Assembly (NCBI GenBank): GCA_002393945.1
Contig: DGSO01000011.1
Span: forward strand, 1-64,000
Source: Bacteroidales bacterium UBA4360
GTDB taxonomy: Bacteria > Bacteroidota > Bacteroidia > Bacteroidales > UBA932
Direction: 5' to 3'
Length of the DNA stretch: 64,000 bases
Positions 56,237 through 64,000 of the stretch are shown piece by piece. The position numbers and the translations under genes are program-made. Under the pieces are notes generated by a model, which saw only the letters and a program-made list of their open reading frames with translations, made no database searches and was not told the origin of the DNA. Each line of letters starts with the position of its first letter. The stretch's first letter is position 1.

Positions 56237-57241
56237 ATGGATAAACTATTCACCAAAATCGGCATTCTGCTTGCTGGAGTGGCGTTTTTCGCCCTTTTTT
56301 CCTGTGAGGAGAACGGTCCGGATGGCCCTGATGTGCCTGACGTAAAGCTCAAGATAGACCTGAGCACCAGGTCTGTCGACATTCCTGCCGAAGGCGGATC
56401 TTTTTCCGTCACTGCAACCATTCCTGTTTCATGGAATGTGACTGCTTCCGAGTCGTGGTTCAGCGTCTCTCCTTCAAGTGGAGAAGCCGGAGCCGCAACT
56501 CTTGTATTCGGAGCGGATAAAAACGAAAGCGGAGAAACCCGTACCGGCACGGCAACGGTGTCGGCAGAGGGGCTTCAGTCCGTTTCAATTACGGTCTCGC
56601 AGGCTTCCGTAGAAGTAGTGCCGCCCGTTCCGGACACGGAGCTTTCCGTGAGCCCGGAAAGGCTGTCATTCGGGCCGGATGCCGGCACACTCACTCTGGG
56701 AATTACCGCAAACAAGGACTGGAAGGTCTCTGCGGACAACTCCTGGGTTACCGTGGACAAGTCTTCCGGAAACGGCAATGCACAGGTTTCAGTGAGCGTT
56801 ACCAAAAACGTCTCCACTTCTTCACGCAGCGCCGTTATCACCGTAGTTTCCGAGGAAAAGTCGGCAACCGTATCTGTTGTTCAGGAAGGTGCAAAACCCT
56901 ATCTGAATCTCTCCTGGACAAACTTCGATGCAGAAGCCGCAGGCGGGGACCTCAGCCTGAGCATTGATTCCAACGTGGCCTGGAAAGCCGAAAAGCAGGC
57001 CGCCTGGGTCACCCTCAACGAGGCAAGCGGAGCAGCCGGCTACACCACCATCGTGGTATCGGCACTTGAGAACAAGGATACTGCAGAACGCTCTGCAACC
57101 GTGACCTTCTCCGGCGACGGCGTCAGCGCCAGCATTACCGTTAGGCAGAAAGGTGCACAGCAGGACGGCGTTGGCGGAATCGGCGGCGGAGTGAATGACT
57201 GGGGAGATGGCAACGACCTTGGTTTTGAAGGCAATAACTAA
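56237..57241 (+). CDS. Lipoprotein with three BACON domains
   Basis: The 334-residue lipoprotein has signal and lipobox MDKLFTKIGILLAG, then FFALFSC (Cys23). Three BACON domains of about 85 residues follow, at about 37-124, 134-217 and 219-308. Each has an I-x-A-N/T-x-x-W-x-V core and an [ST]-x-SGxG/A turn: VSWNVTASESWFSVSPSSGE, NKDWKVSADNSWVTVDKSSG, NVAWKAEKQAAWVTLNEASG. The end is Gly/Asn-rich. BACON domains occur in surface proteins and may space or bind carbohydrate or mucin. It is the first gene of the fimbrillin cluster, 12 bases before the next. Confidence 0.88.
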   Translation: MDKLFTKIGILLAGVAFFALFSCEENGPDGPDVPDVKLKIDLSTRSVDIPAEGGSFSVTATIPVSWNVTASESWFSVSPSSGEAGAATLVFGADKNESGETRTGTATVSAEGLQSVSITVSQASVEVVPPVPDTELSVSPERLSFGPDAGTLTLGITANKDWKVSADNSWVTVDKSSGNGNAQVSVSVTKNVSTSSRSAVITVVSEEKSATVSVVQEGAKPYLNLSWTNFDAEAAGGDLSLSIDSNVAWKAEKQAAWVTLNEASGAAGYTTIVVSALENKDTAERSATVTFSGDGVSASITVRQKGAQQDGVGGIGGGVNDWGDGNDLGFEGNN

Positions 57242-57253
57242 AAACTGGCGGCT

Positions 57254-60214
57254 ATGAAAACAAGATTACTGTATTTTGCAATGGCTGCAGCGACGCTTTT
57301 TTCACTGGGCGCCTGCAATCAAAAGGAAGACGGCCCTTCCGGAGACCGTGTAGCCCTGAAGATAAGCGCTTCCATCGGCGGATATGATACAAAAGCCCTG
57401 GACACCTCTTTCGAAGAGGGGGACTTGATAGGACTTTTTGCATCGGCCCCGCTTAATCTCGTGAACGAAAAACTTACGTGGAGCGGCAATGCTCTCGTCC
57501 CAGGGCAGACGCTTTACTGGCCCCTGGGCTCGGAGGAAACTGCCGATTTCCGCGCATACTATCCATACAACCAGGAGCTCAAGGCCCTTGAGGGGAAGAT
57601 CCCGTTCCAGGTGAAACTGGACCAGAGCCAATATGCCAACTATACGGCCTCAGACCTTATGTTTGCGGCCGCAAGGGCATCGGCAAAGGATGAGAAGGTG
57701 AATCTGGTCTTTGACCACAAGCTCTCTAAGATAGCCGTGAAAGTGGAAAACAACACCGGAGAGGCCATCCGCGAGGTTTTGTTTGCGGTGCAGTCTACGA
57801 CGGCTGTGGTGGACGCTGCAAACGGCGAAGTGTCAGAGGCCGTCGTTAGTGAGAATGTAGACGTCATGCATGCATATGTTTCCGGCGACTCTTTCTATGC
57901 GATAGTCCCTCCCCAGAAGACTCCTGTTCTGGTGGCGATATCCACCGTGGGCGGAAAGACCTTCACTTTCGAGGCGAAGGAGGTTGAACTCCTTTCCGGA
58001 AAGCAGTCCCGCGGTACACTTACACTCAATGCCGCTCCGGTGGGCGACAAGGTGGAATTCTCCTTTGAGATAGTTCCTTGGGAGGAAGGCGGCAATATCC
58101 GCTTCACGGACGCTGTGGTTGGAGAAAGGTCAGGTTATGACGTTTATTTGATAAATACCCGCGAACGGATTCACATGACCGAGACCAATCCCGGTGAGTT
58201 CTTCTATAACTTCCCCAATTACAACGGGGAACAGTTCTACGTGTTGAACGAAAACAACAATTATATTTACGGCTGCACGCTTCAGATGCCCCAGACCGTA
58301 GGAGAATGGCCTTGCGTGAACAACGGCTTCTTCCAGCTGGACGGCTTCACAGGAGACCTCAACATCTGGTTCTATCCGGACGAGGGCATCCTGAAGTATG
58401 ACCCGGTATATCCCGATTGGAAGGAGCTTGGAGAAGGTGAAATCGTGAGGGGAATGTTCTCGAATTACTATGGTTTCATACCCGAGGTTACCAAGGCTAA
58501 AGTCTCCGAGGATGCCAGGCATCCAGGGATGTATATTGTATACAGCCCGTTTGAAGAGAAGGGGGTTCAGAATGAATATATCGATTTCTACAACGAAATC
58601 GTCATTGACGCCAGAAACCCTGAGAAGGTTTACATGCAGCCTGTCCAATGGCTCTATGACCGTAACGCCGGCAAGAGTTTCACCCTCTTCTCCGATGTGG
58701 TTGAAAACGGTGAGGACGGAGAGCCCTACGGCGAGAATAATTACGGAACACTCAAGGACGGCGTGATCCGCCTTGGCTATCTCACCGCCCGTTACAATGA
58801 CGGCTCAGAGGATGTTTTCAACACGGACGATGCCTTCCAGCTTGTCCTCCCCGGCTGCAAGAGGGACCCTGTGCTCGGATTCGGCTACAGCTTTGACGGC
58901 ACCCGTGAGGATTCCGGTGTAATTTATGCCGATTTCACCCTCAAGCCTTATCCCGACATGCAGAACGTCCGCTACATGTTCTTCTCCGGAAGGCCTTCTG
59001 CCCAGGAAATCAGGGGAGATATCCTCCCTGCTTTGCGCGCAGGCGGCGGTGACCCGGTTCCCGGCATTGAAATGGGACAGGAATACTATTTCAGCATCCC
59101 CGTCACCCAGAGCGGGCGCTACACGGGATTCTTCTATGCCGATGCCCCGGACGTGAATACCGATTTCTGGTATTATTACAACTATTTTGTGGCCGAGGTT
59201 CCCGGAAGTGATTTCCCGTTCGAAAGCATTTCCATCACGGAAGCCGCCCCGCTCTCCCTGTTCCCGGACAAGGCAGCCGCAGTGCACGTTCAGTTCCCTT
59301 ACGCTACAAGCATGAGGGTGAGGGCCATCTCGTTGCAGGCGGCAGAGGAAGCAGGCCTCACTGAAGACGATTATTATTCCTATGCCATGGCGGGAAACTT
59401 CGCCCCGAGTTTCATGTCCTTCGTGGGTGACAACTCAGGCGCAGACCTTTCAGTCACAGGCCTCCTTCCGGACACTGATTACCTTATTCTTGCCGCAGGT
59501 TACGATTTCAAAGAAACTTCTTCATGGACATCGGCAACAGTACATACCGCAGCAGAACCGTCCTGGTCTGATTTCGGCCAAGGCTCCTGGACTGACGATT
59601 CCTGGCTCACAGGCGGTTACACTGCACCTGTCCTTATCCAGAAGGCTTCTGAAGGGGAGCGCTACCGCGCCGTGAAGCCATACGCAGATTACTGGAGCAG
59701 CCAGTGGCCGGTGAACTGCAAGAATGAGCCTGAGGAATATGAAGGCACCTATGCCGGCTATTCCGAAGACTTTGAATTCACCTTTGTCAAGGACGGCGGC
59801 AAGCAGTTCATCTATTACCTTCCTTTCCGCCCCGGATATATACTTCCGAACCTGGCAATAGAAGGAACCGACAACGGTATGATTGAGTTCAATCATCACA
59901 ACCTTGCTGAAAAGCATCCGCAGAATTATGACTACATTGTGAACAACCAGGCAATAAGCGAAGGTGTTTACAATATAGCCCCCTATGGTTCCATAGTCAA
60001 TACAAGCTATTATTACAACTGGCTGTATGAATGGAAGTCATGGATTATTGCCATGCCAGGTTACAGCTATACTCCCGCTCAGGTGCCCGCCCTCAGGAAA
60101 AACAAGGCGGATGCCGCCCAGACCGCTCCTGTCAGCGGCGAGCACAAAGTGCTTCCGTTCAAGCGTTTGCCTGTCAAGATGGGCAAGCCCATCGTAAAAC
60201 CTGTCAACAATTAA
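57254..60214 (+). CDS. Large fimbrillin-type lipoprotein
   Basis: The 986-residue lipoprotein has the signal MKTRLLYFAMAAATLFSLGA and lipobox Cys21. Residues 25-265 match the Mfa-like fimbrillin N-terminal pattern: SIGGYDTKALDTSFEEGDLI, LYWPLGSEETADFRAYYPYN, SDLMFAAARASA and a conserved DHKLSKIAVKV. The long C-terminal part (about 270-985) is unassigned and rich in Tyr, Pro and Asp. It includes LSVTGLLPDTDYLILAAGYD, which looks fibronectin-III-like, and a basic end (RLPVKMGKPIVKPVNN). Fimbrillins are normally about 300-400 residues. This is a much larger surface protein, probably an adhesin or glycan-binding form. It is followed 12 bases later by a second member. Confidence 0.8.
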   Translation: MKTRLLYFAMAAATLFSLGACNQKEDGPSGDRVALKISASIGGYDTKALDTSFEEGDLIGLFASAPLNLVNEKLTWSGNALVPGQTLYWPLGSEETADFRAYYPYNQELKALEGKIPFQVKLDQSQYANYTASDLMFAAARASAKDEKVNLVFDHKLSKIAVKVENNTGEAIREVLFAVQSTTAVVDAANGEVSEAVVSENVDVMHAYVSGDSFYAIVPPQKTPVLVAISTVGGKTFTFEAKEVELLSGKQSRGTLTLNAAPVGDKVEFSFEIVPWEEGGNIRFTDAVVGERSGYDVYLINTRERIHMTETNPGEFFYNFPNYNGEQFYVLNENNNYIYGCTLQMPQTVGEWPCVNNGFFQLDGFTGDLNIWFYPDEGILKYDPVYPDWKELGEGEIVRGMFSNYYGFIPEVTKAKVSEDARHPGMYIVYSPFEEKGVQNEYIDFYNEIVIDARNPEKVYMQPVQWLYDRNAGKSFTLFSDVVENGEDGEPYGENNYGTLKDGVIRLGYLTARYNDGSEDVFNTDDAFQLVLPGCKRDPVLGFGYSFDGTREDSGVIYADFTLKPYPDMQNVRYMFFSGRPSAQEIRGDILPALRAGGGDPVPGIEMGQEYYFSIPVTQSGRYTGFFYADAPDVNTDFWYYYNYFVAEVPGSDFPFESISITEAAPLSLFPDKAAAVHVQFPYATSMRVRAISLQAAEEAGLTEDDYYSYAMAGNFAPSFMSFVGDNSGADLSVTGLLPDTDYLILAAGYDFKETSSWTSATVHTAAEPSWSDFGQGSWTDDSWLTGGYTAPVLIQKASEGERYRAVKPYADYWSSQWPVNCKNEPEEYEGTYAGYSEDFEFTFVKDGGKQFIYYLPFRPGYILPNLAIEGTDNGMIEFNHHNLAEKHPQNYDYIVNNQAISEGVYNIAPYGSIVNTSYYYNWLYEWKSWIIAMPGYSYTPAQVPALRKNKADAAQTAPVSGEHKVLPFKRLPVKMGKPIVKPVNN

Positions 60215-60226
60215 TCTGACGCGGAT

Positions 60227-62200
60227 ATGAAACACTATAGAATATTTGTTCTTGCAGCACTTGCCGCCATTGCGGCGTCCTGCTCCGTGAAGGAAGACAG
60301 CCTGTCCTCCTCCAGGGCAATCCGTTTCACGACAAACCTGGGGGCATATGCCACCAAGGCTACCGATACCAACTTCGAACAGGGAGACGCCGTTTCCCTC
60401 TTTGCGGAGGCGCCCATCAACGAACTCAACGTGAAGATGACTTTCAACGGAGACAACCTTGTCCCCGAAAAGGCCATTTTCTGGCCTGAGAACATTGAGG
60501 CGGGACAGCAAGTGAACTTCTTTGCCGTATATCCGTACAGGGCCGACTGGGAAGATTACTCAAACCTCAGCGTCTTTTCCGTGAATGCAGACCAGCGAAC
60601 CCATGAGCTTTATACGGCATCAGACCTTCTTGGTGCCAGCTACATGGCCTACCCGGACTGCGAAACCGTTCCGCTCAACTTCACTCACAGGCTCTCAAAG
60701 GTAGAGTGCTATATTTACGTCCCTGAAGGCGAAGTGGTTAAGGATGTGTATCTTGTCGATGTCTATGGCAAGGTACGTCTTAACCTCAGGAGCGCGATGG
60801 ACGTTTCTCCCGTTGGCGAAAAGGGAACCGTGCGAATGGGCAAGGTTGAAAACCAGTGGAAGGAGATCCGGTTTACGGCAGTCGTCCCTCCTCAGGAAAT
60901 GTCATTCAAGGTGCTGGTGGTAACTGAAAGCGGCAGGCAGTACACTTTTGTCCGCAACCGTTACAGTGACGCGTCGTATATGGAATCGGCAAGGATTTAT
61001 CACTTGTCCCTGAATTTGGGTGAGGCGGACCCTTCAACGGAATTCGATGTTGCCGTGTCCGACTGGACTGCCGACAATGACGTCCAGTTTGGCAAATACG
61101 TAGCCGATGAATTCCAGAACGAGGGTTACTGGTCTCTGGTGACCACTTCCGAAGACGGTTCCGAGGTCTATACGGACATGGCGTATGTAGACGCCGGCAT
61201 GGTGGATATCGGCATTGATGCCGGAGACAACACCATGTACAGAATCAAATACGAAGTTGGCAGGCGTGAAAAATACTACGGCATCGGAAAGAGCGAAATC
61301 GCCCCCGGAACATACACGCTTGTAGAGAACGGAAGTGCGTTCAGATACGGCGGCAACGTCCCGCTTACGCTGAGGTATGACCTTTATGGTAAAGTGCTTA
61401 CTGTTACTGAAGACAAGGATGTATGGTCTGTAATCGGCTCCTTTGACGGCTGGACAGGCGACGTGGACATGACCCGCGTTTCCCACGGGGTCTACACCAT
61501 AGACCTTGACTACTGGAACGAGGAATTCAAGTTCCGCTGCAACCACTCATGGGACGTGAACATCGGCAATTATGACGACGAGGTCCTTGCCCATCAGGAA
61601 GTTGAAACGATGTACTACCTTACCCTCCCGGACGGACTGAATTTCAAGATTAATGAACCTGGTATCTACAGGCTCACGCTGAATGTCGTAAGGCAGCGCC
61701 TGCATGTTTCAAAGATTGGAGAGGCCAGCGCCAAAGGCATTGAAGAGTTCGTAGGGAACTGGTCTTACGCCCTTTCAGATACGCAGGCCATCTCGATAGG
61801 CATTGTACAAAACGGTGCAAACCTTGAGATAACATACGACGGTGAAGAAACCTGCATCGCGGAATACAACCGCACGGACAAATCCTTCAGCGTCAAATTC
61901 CAGAAGATGGCAGAATGGACGCATCAAAAATACGGTCTTGTCTATGATTATTTCAGGGGATATGTCAAAGACAGTGAAGGTAATACCATTGACAACATGT
62001 ACGGTGAAGGAGACACAGTCCTGTTCTACGGCTCGCTTTCAGATGGTGTCCTGAATATAAGCCCCGGCATGTATAACGGCAATTACTTTACTACATTCAA
62101 GATTATAGGCCTTGTGCAAGAAGGGGATTATGCCGGTGCATATTTTGACTTCTACGGCGACCTGCCGCTTCCCCAGGTCTGGACACGCGTAAACAACTAA
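60227..62200 (+). CDS. Fimbrillin-type lipoprotein fused to a SusE/F-like module
   Basis: The 657-residue lipoprotein has signal (MKHYRIFVLAALAAIAA, then SC). The fimbrillin-like N-terminal domain spans about residues 25-270 (NLGAYATKATDTNFEQGDAV, IFWPENIEAGQQVNFFAVYP, NFTHRLSKVECYI). At about 400-500 a different domain appears (WSVIGSFDGWTGDVDMTRVS, YNE-like EEFKFRCNHSWDVNIGNYDD). This matches the W-x-V-I-G-x-F-x-GW starch-binding module of SusE/SusF proteins. A beta-rich C-terminus follows. The combination suggests a surface adhesin that binds glycans. It belongs to the same operon as its neighbours (19-base gap downstream). Confidence 0.8.
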   Translation: MKHYRIFVLAALAAIAASCSVKEDSLSSSRAIRFTTNLGAYATKATDTNFEQGDAVSLFAEAPINELNVKMTFNGDNLVPEKAIFWPENIEAGQQVNFFAVYPYRADWEDYSNLSVFSVNADQRTHELYTASDLLGASYMAYPDCETVPLNFTHRLSKVECYIYVPEGEVVKDVYLVDVYGKVRLNLRSAMDVSPVGEKGTVRMGKVENQWKEIRFTAVVPPQEMSFKVLVVTESGRQYTFVRNRYSDASYMESARIYHLSLNLGEADPSTEFDVAVSDWTADNDVQFGKYVADEFQNEGYWSLVTTSEDGSEVYTDMAYVDAGMVDIGIDAGDNTMYRIKYEVGRREKYYGIGKSEIAPGTYTLVENGSAFRYGGNVPLTLRYDLYGKVLTVTEDKDVWSVIGSFDGWTGDVDMTRVSHGVYTIDLDYWNEEFKFRCNHSWDVNIGNYDDEVLAHQEVETMYYLTLPDGLNFKINEPGIYRLTLNVVRQRLHVSKIGEASAKGIEEFVGNWSYALSDTQAISIGIVQNGANLEITYDGEETCIAEYNRTDKSFSVKFQKMAEWTHQKYGLVYDYFRGYVKDSEGNTIDNMYGEGDTVLFYGSLSDGVLNISPGMYNGNYFTTFKIIGLVQEGDYAGAYFDFYGDLPLPQVWTRVNN

Positions 62201-62219
62201 CCATAAGAAAGAAAAGGAT

Positions 62220-64000
62220 ATGAAAAAGATTTATTCAATAATTGCTCTTGCACTTGCCTTCGCATCCTGTTCCTCTCTTATGGAAAAGGATGTGACTCCT
62301 GCCGGACAGAATGCGGTCCGGTTTACGACCAACATAGGTGCGTTTGCCACCAAGGCAACCGCCGATGCCTTTGAAAACGGAGACCAGGTGGGCATCATTG
62401 CCAATGAGCCCATCAATGTAGACAATGTGCTGTACACTGTTTCCGGGAATACGCTCACCAGCAGCACTCCTATATGCTGGCTTGAGGGGCAGGAAGCAGA
62501 AACGCGCTTCTTTGCATACTATCCGTATGACAAGGAATTCAGCATGCTCAACGAGTACCAGTATGTCCTGAAAGTGGAGACTGACCAGAGAACCCACGAG
62601 GCCTACACCCGTTCAGACTTCCTCGTAGGTCAAGGCGCCGCCAAGCCCGGTGAGCCGGTGAACCTTGAATTCCAGCACTTCTTCTCCAGGATTGACGTGA
62701 CTCTTCCTTCCCAGATACTCTCAAGCGTTGCGAGCGTTGGTATTTCCGGAGTGAGCGCTTCGTATGTGATCGGCACAGGAGAGCAGTCGGAGCCTGTAAC
62801 CATCACAGCGGCCCAGATTACATCGGCAAGCGGTGAGAAGACCTTCTCTGCCATCATTGTCCCTCAGGCGGCGAATCCTTCGCTGGTGATTACAAAGACC
62901 GACGGCTCCGTCCAGACCTTCTCCTTGGGCAAAACGATGTATTTCGAGCAGGGTAAGCGCTATCAGGCCCAGCTCTCGCTCAAGGACGACGGTTCCCTTG
63001 AGGCTGAATTCGTATTCCGCATCTTCGACTGGCTCTCCGGAGACTGGGTGTGGTTCGAGGGGTACAAGCCCCGTTGGAGCGTCATCGGCAATTTCACAAA
63101 TGACTGGACCGATGATTATGAAATGGAGAACCTTGGCGGCGGCAAGTACCAGATTAATTTATGGCTTCCCGAAGAGGCCGAATTCAAGTTCCGCCTTGAC
63201 GGCAGCTGGGACACCAACCTTGGCTGCTCCTGGTACGAAAATGATACAGAATTCAGGAGCACCGTAGAGCTTGGACAGACCGTGCAGCTCATGAAAGATG
63301 GCCCCAACCTCTATTATCCTCAGGGCGGTCAGGTAAAGATTGAACTTGACGTCAATGAAATGACGGCTTCCATAAAGGAATACAAGGAATTCCAGCTGGA
63401 ATACAATCTTGGAGACCAGTGGTCCTCCCGGCGTCTCTCCGATATTTCCGGCGGCCTGTTCACTTTAAAGGATTTCTACATCAGTGCCGGTATGCAGCTG
63501 GCAATCCTGGACCGGAACTGGATAAGGTACTGCGCCCCTGAGGCCGACATCACTACGGAAACCGTCACGGCCAAGACCCTGGTTGCAGGTGTGCCGGTCA
63601 AACTCGTGGAAAACGGTGTCATGCTTTACAGTGACAGGAGTTTCTTTGCCGATATCGTGTTTGACTCCAATGACTATACGCTTACCATTACTGAGTCCGA
63701 GAATCAGGCTGTCAGCATTGACAGGTTTTTTGAACTTCAGGACGGATCGGAAGTGGCCATGTCCGGCCTCACCGTGTATGCCGTTGCAGAAGAAGGCTTT
63801 GTGGTTTCCAACGACGGTTACAGGGGTCTATTCATCTTCTCCGGTTACGGAAATCCTCTTCCTTCCGTTGGAGATGTAGTGGATGTCACCGGCAAGAAGA
63901 AGATGTATGCCAATCAGCCCGAACTTGGAGAGGCAAGCTTCGTCAAGACGGGTACGGCTGAATTAGCCGAGGTTTACTACCAGCATTTCGAGGGGTACAA
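62220..64000 (+). CDS. Third fimbrillin-type lipoprotein with SusE/F-like and OB-fold-like modules (3' end outside window)
   Basis: The open frame begins at the ATG at 62220 and is still open at the window end (593 codons). The signal is MKKIYSIIALALAFASC (lipobox Cys17). The fimbrillin-like part has TTNIGAFATKATADAFENGD, TRFFAYYPYDKEF and EFQHFFSRIDVTLPS. At about residues 280-330 a SusE/F-like segment (RWSVIGNFTNDWTDDYEMEN, FKFRLDGSWDTNLG) resembles that of the previous protein. Near the end, FFELQDGSEVAMSGLTVYAV and SVGDVVDVTGKKKMYANQPE look like the DUF5689/OB-fold binding module. The true C-terminus is unknown. Confidence 0.78.
   Translation, partial: MKKIYSIIALALAFASCSSLMEKDVTPAGQNAVRFTTNIGAFATKATADAFENGDQVGIIANEPINVDNVLYTVSGNTLTSSTPICWLEGQEAETRFFAYYPYDKEFSMLNEYQYVLKVETDQRTHEAYTRSDFLVGQGAAKPGEPVNLEFQHFFSRIDVTLPSQILSSVASVGISGVSASYVIGTGEQSEPVTITAAQITSASGEKTFSAIIVPQAANPSLVITKTDGSVQTFSLGKTMYFEQGKRYQAQLSLKDDGSLEAEFVFRIFDWLSGDWVWFEGYKPRWSVIGNFTNDWTDDYEMENLGGGKYQINLWLPEEAEFKFRLDGSWDTNLGCSWYENDTEFRSTVELGQTVQLMKDGPNLYYPQGGQVKIELDVNEMTASIKEYKEFQLEYNLGDQWSSRRLSDISGGLFTLKDFYISAGMQLAILDRNWIRYCAPEADITTETVTAKTLVAGVPVKLVENGVMLYSDRSFFADIVFDSNDYTLTITESENQAVSIDRFFELQDGSEVAMSGLTVYAVAEEGFVVSNDGYRGLFIFSGYGNPLPSVGDVVDVTGKKKMYANQPELGEASFVKTGTAELAEVYYQHFEGY

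Overview
The window is chromosomal DNA of a GC-rich member of the Bacteroidales. The evidence is the abundance of family markers: a SusC/SusD pair, fimbrillin-like lipoproteins, BACON-domain lipoproteins, DUF6377/LuxR-type membrane regulators, lipoprotein signal peptides on many secreted proteins, and the Bacteroidota -7 box TAnnTTTG immediately upstream of many genes. A gut or rumen lineage (Rikenellaceae/Alistipes-like or a related uncultured group) fits the xylan, glucuronate and glucan genes, but no species can be named from the sequence alone.

Layout. 1-1916: 3' end of rpoC and its terminator. 1968-2560: a gene-free stretch full of inverted repeats, followed by an AT-rich two-gene VapD toxin-antitoxin-like module (2613-3073). 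3165-6673: two related surface lipoproteins flanking folD. 6769-12300: housekeeping genes (membrane protein, exodeoxyribonuclease III, cysS, lysS, a SpoU rRNA methyltransferase). Two of these carry the same palindromic repeat inserted in frame. 12304-22987: a polysaccharide utilisation locus (SusC, SusD, GH30, SusE/F-like glycan-binding lipoprotein, DUF6377 regulator) with a nearby alpha/beta hydrolase. 23129-31677: DUF2207/LemA pair, then alpha-2-macroglobulin and TonB-domain proteins. 31640-36851: an operon headed by a membrane LuxR-type regulator and encoding three secreted proteins built from an unfamiliar repeated domain, plus a small lipoprotein. This is the best candidate for an undescribed system.

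37141-41716: a five-gene operon with overlapping genes (PfkB kinase, DUF6913, small multidrug exporter family, CE7 esterase, aldehyde dehydrogenase). 41777-43977: a flippase-like membrane protein, aroE and ssb. 43992-51307: xylA/xylB and uxuA/uxuB for xylose and glucuronate catabolism, interrupted by an ECF sigma / anti-sigma-like / Spy-like envelope-stress operon. 51338-55352: menA, lepA, rimM, rpsP, tRNA-Leu(GAG). 55447-56100: a LolD-type ABC ATPase. 56237 to the end: a BACON lipoprotein followed by three fimbrillin-type lipoproteins. The second and third combine a fimbrillin-like N-terminus with SusE/F-like glycan-binding modules; the third runs off the window.

The carbohydrate genes form a coherent picture. 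Surface binding and import go through SusC/SusD and the SusE/F-like lipoprotein, GH30 cuts the glucan, CE7 removes acetyl groups, and xylAB and uxuAB funnel xylose and glucuronate/fructuronate into central metabolism. Several promoters lie so close to the start codon that the mRNAs are probably leaderless or nearly so.
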